Source of the DNA: Paraclostridium hominis
GTDB lineage: Bacteria; Bacillota; Clostridia; Peptostreptococcales; Peptostreptococcaceae
Assembly (NCBI RefSeq): GCF_014306135.1
Contig: NZ_JACRWD010000012.1
Span: 1-25,612 of the forward strand
Length of the DNA stretch: 25,612 nt
Reading direction: 5' to 3'
The translations under genes were made by a program, and so were the position numbers. How positions within the stretch are numbered: position 1 is the first letter of the stretch; the number at the start of each line of letters is the position of its first letter. Positions 1-7,159 of this stretch are shown piece after piece. The notes below the pieces were generated by a model, which saw only the letters and a program-made list of their open reading frames with translations, had not been told where the DNA came from and ran no database searches.

Positions 1-128
1 CCAACTTCAAGATAAGATTTCCCACCGTAAGGGTAAGATCCCAGGAAGACTACCTGGTTGATAGGTCAAAGGTGGAAGTACAGTAATGTATGTAGCTTAT
101 TGATACTAATAGATCGAGGACTTGACCA
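1..128 (+). rRNA. rrl: 23S ribosomal RNA, 3' end (partial)
   Basis: This is the last ~128 nt of a 23S rRNA; the rest lies left of the window. It is recognised from conserved 3'-terminal segments: the stretch around CCTGGTTGATAGG, the GTGGAAGTACAGTAATGTATG block, and the terminal ACTAATAGATCGAGGACTTGACC, which matches the usual Firmicute 23S terminus. The 3' boundary (about 126-129) is set by analogy with Bacillus and is approximate. The stretch between this end and the tRNA (129-246) is AT-rich spacer with no gene that I can support. Confidence 0.95.
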
Positions 129-246
129 AGATTATTTGAGCAACGGGATAAATATGAATGTATATGAATATTTAGACGTTGGCGAAATGATCATAGTGAA
201 TTTTAATCTTACAAATGTTATTCAGTTTTTAAAGTATTAATAATAT

Positions 247-321
247 GCTAGTGTGGCTCAACGGTAGAGCAGCTGACTTGTAATCAGCAGGTTGTAGGTT
301 CGATTCCTATCACTAGCTCCA
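247..321 (+). tRNA. tRNA-Thr (anticodon UGU)
   Basis: A complete cloverleaf can be drawn. The 7-bp acceptor stem GCTAGTG (247-253) pairs perfectly with CACTAGC (311-317). The anticodon stem GCTGA/TCAGC (272-276/284-288) encloses loop CTTGTAA, with anticodon TGT at 279-281, so it reads ACA threonine codons. The T arm carries GGTTCGATTCC. The discriminator is T318 and CCA is encoded (319-321). It sits between 23S and 5S rRNA, so it is probably cut out of the rRNA precursor. A tRNA in this spacer is less common than one between 16S and 23S or after 5S. Confidence 0.96.
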
Positions 322-328
322 ACAAAGA

Positions 329-442
<114 letters not shown>

Positions 443-448
<6 letters not shown>

Positions 449-459
449 AATCTTTTTTT
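443..459 (+). terminator. possible rRNA operon terminator using the 5S closing helix
   Basis: The 10-bp terminal helix of 5S (327-336 with 443-452) is followed directly by seven T residues (453-459) and more T-rich sequence to about 480. No separate hairpin was seen downstream. The closing helix plus T-tract could end transcription of the left rRNA operon. The stem is interrupted by the whole 5S, so this is not a standard compact terminator and the call is tentative. Confidence 0.35.
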
Positions 460-579
460 ATTTATTTTTAATATTTATTAGATATTAAAGGATTTTGTAT
501 ACTCATGTAGAATTTATTTTATATGGGGTAAAACTTTTACATCAAAAAATTTCAAAACTAAATAAATTTAGATATATTT

Positions 580-757
580 AGGTTCTTATATTTAAGATTA
601 ATAGGGAAAGAGGTGTAAATCCTCTACAGTCCCCGCTACTGTAATGCAGACGAACTCTATTTACCACTGTTTTATACGGGAAGGTTAGAGTAAGGTTGAA
701 GCTAAGTCAGGAGACCTGCCTTGTATATTATAGCTAGGTTCTCGGGGTTATAGAATT
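580..757 (+). promoter_or_regulatory. cobalamin riboswitch 1 (upstream of cobT)
   Basis: This is an adenosylcobalamin-type aptamer. Conserved parts appear in order: AATAGGGAA (600-606), GGTGTAAATCC, the core CCCCGCTACTGT (632-643), CCACTGT, ACGGGAAGG, and the B12 box AAGTCAGGAGACCTGCC (704-720), then CTCGGGG (741-747). P1 can be drawn between about 583-590 and 749-755, with a one-base bulge. An intrinsic terminator (795-826) lies between the aptamer and cobT, so the expected logic is premature termination when the cofactor is bound. No strong sigma-A promoter was recognised in 460-580; a TTGTAT (495-500) near AT-rich -10-like sequence is only a weak candidate. The region 449-850 carries no gene. 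Confidence 0.95.
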
Positions 758-794
758 TAAATGTCAAAAATTTTTATTAAATTATAATGCACTT

Positions 795-826
795 AAAGAC
801 TTAACTCTAAAGTTAAGTCTTTTTTT
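795..826 (+). terminator. intrinsic terminator of cobalamin riboswitch 1
   Basis: A perfect 12-bp stem (795-806 with 811-822) with a CTAA loop is followed by a T-rich tail to 826. It lies 25 bases before the cobT start, with nothing coding in between. It is the expression platform of the upstream riboswitch. Two aptamer segments (685-694 and 700-708) can pair with its 5' half and could act as antiterminator strands. Confidence 0.9.
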
Positions 827-850
827 ATATCGAAATATAAGGAGGTAGTT

Positions 851-1897
851 ATGCAACTTTTAAAAAATACAGTTGAAAATATACATCCACTAAGCGAATT
901 ACATATGAAAGCTTCAAAAGAAAGGTTAGATAGATTAATAAAACCGGTTGGTAGTTTAGGTAAATTAGAAGATATATGCATACAGTTGTCAGGTATAACT
1001 AAAAAGAAATACTTTGATACTGATAAAAAAGTGATCATAGCATTTGCAGGAGATCATGGAGTTTATGAAGAAGGGGTTGCACCAGATCCCCAAATAATAA
1101 CTAAACTGCAATTTCCTAATTTCACAAAGGGGTTATGTGGTGTAGGTGCAATATCTAAATTCGTTAACTCAGATGTGATAGCAGTAGACCTAGGTATAAA
1201 CACGGATGATAATTTAGAAGGAGTCCTAAATTATAAAATTAGAAAAGGAACTTCAAATATGGCTAAAGGTCCAGCTATGACTAGGGAAGAAGCTATTAAA
1301 TGCTTAGAAATAGGGATAGAGATAACAAATGATTGTATATCTAAAGGTTATAATCTTATAGGTATTGGAGAAATGGGAATTTGTAATACTACTCCGAGTA
1401 GTGCGATAGTTTCCGTGATAAGTGAATGTGATCCAACAGATGTTACAGGAATTGGAGCTGGACTTAGAAAAGATAGATTAGAGCATAAAGCAAATACTAT
1501 AAGAAAAGCTATAGAATTAAACAAACCAGATAAATTTGACGGAATTGATATACTAGCTAAAGTCGGAGGATTTGAAATAGGTGGTATGGCAGGAGTTATA
1601 TTAGCTTGTGCTGCAAATAAGGTTCCAATTGTTATTGATGGCTTTATATCTTATGCAGCAGCCCTTATAGCTTATACTATAAGCCCTATGACTAAAGAGT
1701 ATATGATAGCTTCACATACTTCGGCAGAATCAGGAACTAAAAAAGCATTAGAAGTGTTAAAGTTAGATCCAATGCTTAATATGGATATGAGATTAGGTGA
1801 AGGAAGTGGAGCTGCTTTAGCATTTAATATTATAGAGGCAGCTAACTTTGCATATAAAAATATGGCAACTATTGATGAAGTAGATATAGGTAAATAA
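851..1897 (+). CDS. cobT: nicotinate-nucleotide--dimethylbenzimidazole phosphoribosyltransferase CobT
   Basis: CobT transfers phosphoribose from nicotinate mononucleotide to the lower-ligand base, giving an alpha-riboside 5'-phosphate for CobS. The 348-residue length is normal. Family signatures are present: KPVGSLGKLED (31-41), FAGDHGV (65-71), GEMGICNTTPSSA (173-185), KVGGFEIGGMAG (237-248), HTSAESG (289-295) and RLGEGSGAAL (314-323). Glu317 in the last motif falls at the same number as the catalytic glutamate of the Salmonella enzyme. The ATG is preceded by a strong AAGGAGG (839-845). It is the first gene behind riboswitch 1, and cobU begins 12 bases after its stop. The segment around residues 80-91 (PQIITKLQFPNF) departs from the usual CobT pattern next to the base site, so base preference may differ from dimethylbenzimidazole. 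Confidence 0.96.
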   Translation: MQLLKNTVENIHPLSELHMKASKERLDRLIKPVGSLGKLEDICIQLSGITKKKYFDTDKKVIIAFAGDHGVYEEGVAPDPQIITKLQFPNFTKGLCGVGAISKFVNSDVIAVDLGINTDDNLEGVLNYKIRKGTSNMAKGPAMTREEAIKCLEIGIEITNDCISKGYNLIGIGEMGICNTTPSSAIVSVISECDPTDVTGIGAGLRKDRLEHKANTIRKAIELNKPDKFDGIDILAKVGGFEIGGMAGVILACAANKVPIVIDGFISYAAALIAYTISPMTKEYMIASHTSAESGTKKALEVLKLDPMLNMDMRLGEGSGAALAFNIIEAANFAYKNMATIDEVDIGK

Positions 1898-1909
1898 GAA
1901 GGTGAATCT

Positions 1910-2470
1910 ATGAGCAAATTAATTTTAGTAACTGGAGGATCTAGGTCAGGAAAAAGCAATTTTGCTGAAAGTTTGTGTATTAATAGAAGAAACTCCACTG
2001 CTTATATAGCAACTTCTATTCCATTTGATGATGAAATGAAAGATAGAGTTAGGAAACACAAAGAAAGTAGACCTAGCAACTGGAAAACTTATGAAATTTA
2101 TAAGGATATATACTCTATAATTAGTGATATAAATAAAAAGCATAAGACGGTTATACTAGATTGTGTAACTTTATTAGTCAATAATTTAATGTTTGAATAC
2201 AAACTAGATTTTGATAATTGTACGCCACAAGAAACTAATGAAATGGAATCTTACATAAAAGATCAAATATATAAACTTATAAGAGAAGTAGAAAAAACAG
2301 ATTTATACTTTGTAATGGTAACTAATGAGCTAGGTATGAGTTTAGTTCCAGATAATAAACTTTGTAGAGTATACTCTGATATAGTAGGTAGGATAAATCA
2401 GTATATAGCTAAATGTGCTGATGAAGTCTATTTTGTAGTTAGTGGTATACCTATGAAGATTAAGGAGTAA
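1910..2470 (+). CDS. cobU: adenosylcobinamide kinase / adenosylcobinamide-phosphate guanylyltransferase CobU
   Basis: This bifunctional enzyme phosphorylates adenosylcobinamide and then transfers GMP to give adenosyl-GDP-cobinamide, the partner of the CobT product in the CobS reaction. The 186-residue length is typical. Visible motifs are the P-loop GGSRSGKS (9-16), RVRKHKESRPSNW (46-58) containing the candidate guanylylated His50, DCVTLLVNN in the middle, and NELGMSLVPDN with a following YSDIVGRINQ that is typical of CobU. The start ATG at 1910 has AAGAAGGTG just upstream. The gene follows cobT closely, and cobS begins 3 bases after its stop, consistent with one transcript. Confidence 0.95.
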   Translation: MSKLILVTGGSRSGKSNFAESLCINRRNSTAYIATSIPFDDEMKDRVRKHKESRPSNWKTYEIYKDIYSIISDINKKHKTVILDCVTLLVNNLMFEYKLDFDNCTPQETNEMESYIKDQIYKLIREVEKTDLYFVMVTNELGMSLVPDNKLCRVYSDIVGRINQYIAKCADEVYFVVSGIPMKIKE

Positions 2471-2473
2471 CTT

Positions 2474-3244
2474 ATGAAAAGATTTATAGGTATATTACAA
2501 TTTTTTACTAGAATTCCAATAAGGGTAAATATAGGTTTTGATGAAGAGTTTCATAAAACAATGTATTACTTTCCTTTAGTAGGGTTTGTATTAGGAATTT
2601 TATATTTTATAATTGGATTAGTATCAAGTTTTTTATTTGATAGCTATATAACTTCTGTAAATATTTTGATATCTACAGTGATATTAACTGGAGGTCTTCA
2701 TTTAGATGGTGTAGGAGATACATTTGACGGTATATATAGTTATAGAGATAAAGAAAAAATATTAGAGATAATGAAAGATTCACGATTAGGAACAAATGCA
2801 ATGCTATCAGTATTATTTTTAATGTTGATGAAACTTGGATTAATATATTCAATTGTACAATCAGGACAATTATATAATTTAATATTTATGCCTGTATTTG
2901 CGAGAATGGCAATTGTAATAGCTTGCTATAAAAGTGTCACTCCGAGAAAAAATGGAATGGGTAATGTATTTATAGGCAAACCTTCTTTAAAAATGATATT
3001 AACTGGAATAGTGTATACAGTTATATTAATAATAATTATGGGTATTACTTTATTTAACTTAAATTCATTAGATTTAATTAAAGTAATAGCGTTCATACCT
3101 ATAATGATTATATTATCAAGATGTTTTGTAAGATATATATATTCTAAAATAGATGGGATAACAGGAGATATACTTGGATGTATTTCTGAGCTTATGGAAG
3201 TAATGTATTTAATCTATATATATTTAATTTTTGGATTAAAGTAA
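2474..3244 (+). CDS. cobS: adenosylcobinamide-GDP ribazoletransferase CobS
   Basis: CobS is the integral-membrane cobalamin (5'-phosphate) synthase. It joins adenosyl-GDP-cobinamide to the alpha-riboside phosphate, closing the nucleotide loop. The 256-residue protein opens with KRFIGILQFFTRIPI, the usual CobS N-terminus. It has the metal-binding, substrate-binding motif GGLHLDGVGDTFDG (about 74-87), and GNVFIGKPS in the middle. Several long hydrophobic segments (about 35-55, 60-75, 108-125, 175-195, 200-215, 235-252) fit a multi-pass membrane protein. It lies between cobU and cobC with very short gaps. Confidence 0.95.
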   Translation: MKRFIGILQFFTRIPIRVNIGFDEEFHKTMYYFPLVGFVLGILYFIIGLVSSFLFDSYITSVNILISTVILTGGLHLDGVGDTFDGIYSYRDKEKILEIMKDSRLGTNAMLSVLFLMLMKLGLIYSIVQSGQLYNLIFMPVFARMAIVIACYKSVTPRKNGMGNVFIGKPSLKMILTGIVYTVILIIIMGITLFNLNSLDLIKVIAFIPIMIILSRCFVRYIYSKIDGITGDILGCISELMEVMYLIYIYLIFGLK

Positions 3245-3255
3245 GAGGTGAATAG

Positions 3256-3861
3256 ATGTCTAGATTAATACTAGTAAGGCATGCAACAACTAATGATAAT
3301 ATAGATGGGAATTTATCAGGTCATATAGATAGCGAACTAAGTGATTTAGGGAAATTACAGATAGCTAAATTAAATGAATTTCTTGAAAAAGAAAAAATAG
3401 ATTCTATATATACAACTACATCGACTAGAACAAAACAAACTGTACTAGAAATATCAAAATCTAGAGGAATAAATATTATAGAAAAAGAAAATTTAAAAGA
3501 AATTAGTTTTGGAGATTTCGAAGGGTTTAATTTTGACATTATACAAAAAAATTACCCAGAAGAATTTGAAAAGTTAATTTCACAAGGATTTAATTATAGA
3601 TATCCTAATGGAGAAAGTTTAATAGACTCATATAATAGAGTACGTGAAGAAATAGATAAAATAATAAGTTGCAATAAAGATAAGACTATTTTAATATGTT
3701 CTCATGCAGGAACTATAAGAAATATTATATCTTACTTAATTGGGAAAACTTATGAATTTCATTGGAATTTTAAAATAAATAATGCATCAGTGAGTATTAT
3801 TGATATAGTTGATGGATTTCCAGTGATTCAAACACTAAATAATACATCTCATTTAACTTAG
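3256..3861 (+). CDS. cobC: alpha-ribazole phosphatase CobC (histidine phosphatase family)
   Basis: This protein belongs to the phosphoglycerate-mutase-like histidine phosphatases; in this context it should dephosphorylate alpha-ribazole phosphate or cobalamin 5'-phosphate. It is 201 residues long. The catalytic RHA motif holds Arg8-His9. Further active-site candidates are Arg58 (STRTKQT), Glu82 (KEISFGDFEG) and His150 (ICSHAGT). The ATG follows AGAGGTGAA. Family members alone cannot be told apart reliably, so the substrate rests on its place as the last gene after cobT-U-S. No terminator was seen after its stop, so transcription may run on into riboswitch 2. Confidence 0.88.
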   Translation: MSRLILVRHATTNDNIDGNLSGHIDSELSDLGKLQIAKLNEFLEKEKIDSIYTTTSTRTKQTVLEISKSRGINIIEKENLKEISFGDFEGFNFDIIQKNYPEEFEKLISQGFNYRYPNGESLIDSYNRVREEIDKIISCNKDKTILICSHAGTIRNIISYLIGKTYEFHWNFKINNASVSIIDIVDGFPVIQTLNNTSHLT

Positions 3862-3904
3862 AATAAATAAGAATACATAAAAATATTATAAAATTAACAT
3901 AAAT

Positions 3905-4087
3905 TAGGTTCTTCATTGAAGATTAATAGGGAAGAAGGTAAAAATCCTTCGCAGCCCCCGCTACTGTGATACTGACGAAACTATTAGACACCACTGTGAC
4001 GATTTACGGGAAGGAATAGAAGTAGGTTGAAGTTTAGCCAGGAGACCTGCCTAGTTTATGAATATAAAATCTTCGGGGTGAAGGATT
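3905..4087 (+). promoter_or_regulatory. cobalamin riboswitch 2 (upstream of the cbi/hem operon)
   Basis: A second cobalamin aptamer, closer to consensus than the first. It has ATTAATAGGGAA (3922-3933), the core GCAGCCCCCGCTACTGT (3951-3967), CCACTGT, ACGGGAAGG, the B12 box AGCCAGGAGACCTGCC (4036-4051) and CTTCGGGG (4071-4078). P1 pairs 3909-3915 with 4079-4085 (one G-U). It is followed by an intrinsic terminator at 4117-4146. The gap 3862-4283 contains this riboswitch, the terminator, and a small inverted repeat, but no gene. No convincing sigma-A promoter was found between cobC and the aptamer, so it may also act on read-through from cobC. Confidence 0.96.
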
Positions 4088-4116
4088 TTAAAAATTGGTG
4101 AAGTATGTGCATTTTT

Positions 4117-4146
4117 AAAAACCTATCCTTTAGAGGATAGGTTTTT
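4117..4146 (+). terminator. intrinsic terminator of cobalamin riboswitch 2
   Basis: A 13-bp perfect stem (4117-4129 with 4134-4146) has a TTAG loop and ends in a run of five T. It lies 29 bases after the aptamer P1 and 137 bases before the cbiP start. An eight-base segment at 4079-4086, part of which is the 3' strand of P1, can pair with 4125-4132. That pairing would break this terminator, giving a simple ligand-controlled switch. Confidence 0.93.
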
Positions 4147-4151
4147 ATGTT

Positions 4152-4180
4152 TCTATAAATTTAAATCTTCAATTTATAGA
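4152..4180 (+). repeat. 10-bp inverted repeat between terminator and cbiP
   Basis: TCTATAAATT (4152-4161) and AATTTATAGA (4171-4180) form a perfect 10-bp inverted repeat with a 9-base spacer. It is AT-rich and has no T-tract on either strand, so it does not look like a second terminator. It could be an operator, a transcript-stabilising hairpin in the cbiP leader, or chance in AT-rich DNA. Confidence 0.5.
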
Positions 4181-4283
4181 TAAAAATAATTATCAAATCA
4201 CATATCTGAATAATGTAGAGTATTTTAAACGTTGTTAAAAGATTAAAGAAGTGAATTTTTTGTTGTTTAAGGAGATTAATAAT

Positions 4284-5795
4284 ATGAGTAAATCGTTAAT
4301 GTTTTTAGGAACAGCTTCTAATGTTGGTAAGAGTACTTTATCGGCAGGGTTATGTAGAATTTTAAAACAAGATGGATATAGAGTCGTACCTTTTAAATCT
4401 CAGAATATGGCACTAAATTCATATATAACTAAAGATGGATTAGAAATGGGGAGAGCTCAAGTTACTCAAGCCGAAGCTTGTGGTATTGAACCAGATGTTA
4501 GAATGAATCCTATTTTATTAAAGCCTGCTGGGAAAAATAGATGTCAGGTAATTGTTAAAGGCAAAGTCTTAGACCATGTGAGTGCTAGTACTTATCATGG
4601 GTATAAGGATGAATTAGCGTCTATGCTTAAAAGTATATATGGAGATCTAAGTAGTGAATATGATGTAGTTATTTTAGAGGGTGCGGGTAGTTGTGCAGAA
4701 ATAAATTTAAAAGATAAAGATATAGCTAATATGGGAATGGCTGAAATTGCAGATGCTCCAGTAATTTTAGTAGCTGATATTGATAGAGGTGGAGTTTTTG
4801 CTTCAATCGCAGGAACTATGCTTTTATTAGAAGAAAAAGAAAGAGCTAGAGTTAAAGGAGTAATCATAAATAAATTTAGAGGAACTGTAGAACTTTTACA
4901 ATCTGGTATAGATATGCTAGAGGATATTATAAAAGTTCCAGTATTAGGAGTTGTTCCTTATAGTGATTTAAATATAGAAGATGAAGATAGTGTGACGGAT
5001 AGATTTAATAAACAATTTAGACAAAATGATATAAATATTGAAATTATAAGAACTCCTTATATGTCTAATTTCACAGATGCTCATATGCTAGAAATACAAG
5101 AGGATGTAAGTATTAGATATGTAGAAAAAGGACAATCTTTATCAAATCCAGATATGGTTATTATACCAGGAAGCAAAAATACAATAGAAGATTTAATTTA
5201 TATAAGAGAGAGCGGATTAGAAAAGCAAATAAAAGACTTAGAAAGACAAGGTAAATTAATATTTGGAATTTGTGGAGGATATCAACTTCTAGGTAAAAAA
5301 ATATATGATCCAGATGGAGTTGAAGGGTCTATAAAAGAAATAGATGGACTTGGTCTTTTAGAGATAGAAACTATATTTGAAAAAGAAAAAGTAACTACTC
5401 AAGTAGAAGCTGTAATAAATGAGAATTTAGGGGGTTACTTAAATTTATTAGGAAATAAAAGTGTTAGAGGGTATGAAATTCATATGGGAATAAGTAAAGG
5501 AATTAATAAACCTTTAAATACTATAGTAAAAAAATTAAATGAAGAAACTTCATATGTTGAAGGATGTGTAAATGAAAAAGGAAATGTAGTTGGGACTTAT
5601 CTTCATGGAATATTTGATGATGTTGAGTTTACAAGAAGTTTACTAAATTCAGTTAGAGAGAAAAAGGGATTAGAGGGTGTAGAGAGTTCTATAAATTCTT
5701 TTGAAGAATTTAAGAATAAAGAATATGACAAATTAGCAGATATATTAAGACAATGTCTAGATATAGATAAAATATATGAAATTATAAATGGTTAG
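4284..5795 (+). CDS. cbiP: cobyric acid synthase CbiP (CobQ family)
   Basis: CbiP uses glutamine and ATP to amidate side chains b, d, e and g of adenosylcobyrinate a,c-diamide, giving adenosylcobyric acid. An upstream GTG at 4251 is open in frame, but ATG 4284 is preferred because AAGGAGA (4269-4275) sits 8 bases before it, giving 503 residues. The N-terminal synthetase domain shows LMFLGTASNVGKST (5-18), PFKSQNMALNSY (36-47) and DIDRGGVFAS (165-174). The C-terminal glutamine amidotransferase domain has FGICGGYQ with nucleophile Cys330, and TYLHGIFD with the catalytic-type His. It is the first gene behind riboswitch 2; cbiA follows after 8 bases. Confidence 0.96.
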   Translation: MSKSLMFLGTASNVGKSTLSAGLCRILKQDGYRVVPFKSQNMALNSYITKDGLEMGRAQVTQAEACGIEPDVRMNPILLKPAGKNRCQVIVKGKVLDHVSASTYHGYKDELASMLKSIYGDLSSEYDVVILEGAGSCAEINLKDKDIANMGMAEIADAPVILVADIDRGGVFASIAGTMLLLEEKERARVKGVIINKFRGTVELLQSGIDMLEDIIKVPVLGVVPYSDLNIEDEDSVTDRFNKQFRQNDINIEIIRTPYMSNFTDAHMLEIQEDVSIRYVEKGQSLSNPDMVIIPGSKNTIEDLIYIRESGLEKQIKDLERQGKLIFGICGGYQLLGKKIYDPDGVEGSIKEIDGLGLLEIETIFEKEKVTTQVEAVINENLGGYLNLLGNKSVRGYEIHMGISKGINKPLNTIVKKLNEETSYVEGCVNEKGNVVGTYLHGIFDDVEFTRSLLNSVREKKGLEGVESSINSFEEFKNKEYDKLADILRQCLDIDKIYEIING

Positions 5796-5803
5796 GTGAA
5801 ATT

Positions 5804-7159
5804 ATGAAAAAAATATTAATAGCAGGAACGAGTAGTGGAGTAGGTAAAACTACTATATCACTAGGAATAATGCAAGCACTAACTAATAGAAAGTTAAAAG
5901 TACAACCTTATAAAGTTGGACCAGATTATATAGATCCATCTTACCATACTTTTATAACTAAAAGAGATTCAAGAAACTTAGATTCTTATATGTTAGATGA
6001 TGAAAAAATTAAATATATAGTAAATAATGCTTCTAAAGATGCAGATATATCAGTAATTGAAGGTGTAATGGGTCTTTATGATGGATTTGGAATTGACTTA
6101 AATGCTTGTACAAGTTCATACACTTCAAAATTACTAAAAGCTCCAGTTATATTAGTTATAAATGGAAAGGCTATGTCATCATCAGCAGCTGCTATGGTAT
6201 TAGGATATAAAGAACTTGATAAAAATGTAAATATAAAAGGTGTAATAGTGAATAACGTAAAAACTCAAAGACACTATGAACTTATAAAAGAAGCTATAGA
6301 AATATATTGTAAAATTGAAGTCTTAGGATATTTTCCACCTAATGAAAAATTTTCATTAGAATCAAGGCATTTAGGATTAGTTCCAAGTGTAGAAATAGAT
6401 TCTTTAACAGAGAAGTTTAATAATTTAGGAAATGAGATTGAAAAATACATAAATATAGACAGATTAATTGAGATATCAGAAGGTGAAGAAATTGAAAGTA
6501 ACTTTGATATAAGTGATCTACCAAAGTTTAAAAATAAAAAAATAGCTATAGCTTATGATAAGGCTTTTAATTTCTATTACAAAGAAAATTTAGAACTATT
6601 AAAACAGATGGGTGTACAAATATTAAAATTTAGTCCCCTTAATGATAAGCATTTGCCTAAAGCGGATTGTATATATATAGGAGGAGGCTTTCCAGAATTG
6701 TTTGCAAAAGAACTAGATGCAAATCAAAGTATGAGAAAGTCTATAAAAGAAGCTCATGAAAAGAATATACCTATATATGCTGAGTGTGGAGGGTTAATGT
6801 ATTTAGGAGAAAAGCTTAAAGATTCAAATGATGATGAATTTAACATGGTTGGAATTTTTAAAGGAACTAGTGAAATGACTAAGTCTCTAAAAAGATTTGG
6901 GTATTGCGATGGAATTGCTAAAATAGATACAATACTTTCTAAAAAAGGAGATGTAATAAAAGGTCACGAGTTTCATCATTCAGTATTTAATAGTGAAGAA
7001 CCATGTGCATATAAAATGATTAAAAAAAGAGGAAATAAAGTATTAGATGAATGGGATGGAGGATATTCAAAAGGTAATACTTTAGCTACATATTTACATA
7101 CCCACTTTTATAATAACTTAGATGCCATAATTAAATTTGTAGGTGGTAGAGATGAATAG
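5804..7159 (+). CDS. cbiA: cobyrinate a,c-diamide synthase CbiA
   Basis: CbiA amidates the a and c carboxylates of (cobalt-)cobyrinate using glutamine and ATP. At 451 residues it has the usual two-domain form. The N-terminal domain shows the P-loop GTSSGVGKTT (8-17), YKVGPDYIDPSYH (36-48) and EGVMGLYDG (86-94). The C-terminal amidotransferase domain has YIGGGFPE (291-298) and YAECGGLMYL with nucleophile Cys328, then GHEFHHS near the end. A weak ribosome site (TTAGGTGAA) precedes the ATG. Its last codons overlap the start of cbiB by 8 bases, suggesting translational coupling. Confidence 0.96.
   Translation: MKKILIAGTSSGVGKTTISLGIMQALTNRKLKVQPYKVGPDYIDPSYHTFITKRDSRNLDSYMLDDEKIKYIVNNASKDADISVIEGVMGLYDGFGIDLNACTSSYTSKLLKAPVILVINGKAMSSSAAAMVLGYKELDKNVNIKGVIVNNVKTQRHYELIKEAIEIYCKIEVLGYFPPNEKFSLESRHLGLVPSVEIDSLTEKFNNLGNEIEKYINIDRLIEISEGEEIESNFDISDLPKFKNKKIAIAYDKAFNFYYKENLELLKQMGVQILKFSPLNDKHLPKADCIYIGGGFPELFAKELDANQSMRKSIKEAHEKNIPIYAECGGLMYLGEKLKDSNDDEFNMVGIFKGTSEMTKSLKRFGYCDGIAKIDTILSKKGDVIKGHEFHHSVFNSEEPCAYKMIKKRGNKVLDEWDGGYSKGNTLATYLHTHFYNNLDAIIKFVGGRDE

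Noticed and set aside
58..240. 60-residue open frame over the 23S end and spacer
   Set aside because: It overlaps the conserved 23S 3' end, has no ribosome site, and its protein resembles nothing; it is an artefact of rRNA sequence.
247..321. tRNA as a phage or island attachment site
   Set aside because: No integrase gene, no repeated tRNA 3' end, and no other mobile-element sign was seen in the window.
449..580. T-box or other second riboswitch class upstream of cobT
   Set aside because: No T-box sequence (TGGNACCGCG type) or other known leader pattern is visible; only AT-rich DNA precedes the cobalamin aptamer.
3256..3861. CobC as a phosphoglycerate mutase
   Set aside because: The fold is shared, but the ~200-residue length and the place after cobT-cobU-cobS favour alpha-ribazole phosphatase.
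4251..4283. N-terminal extension of CbiP from GTG 4251
   Set aside because: The ribosome site at 4269-4275 fits ATG 4284, and the added residues are not part of the CbiP family.
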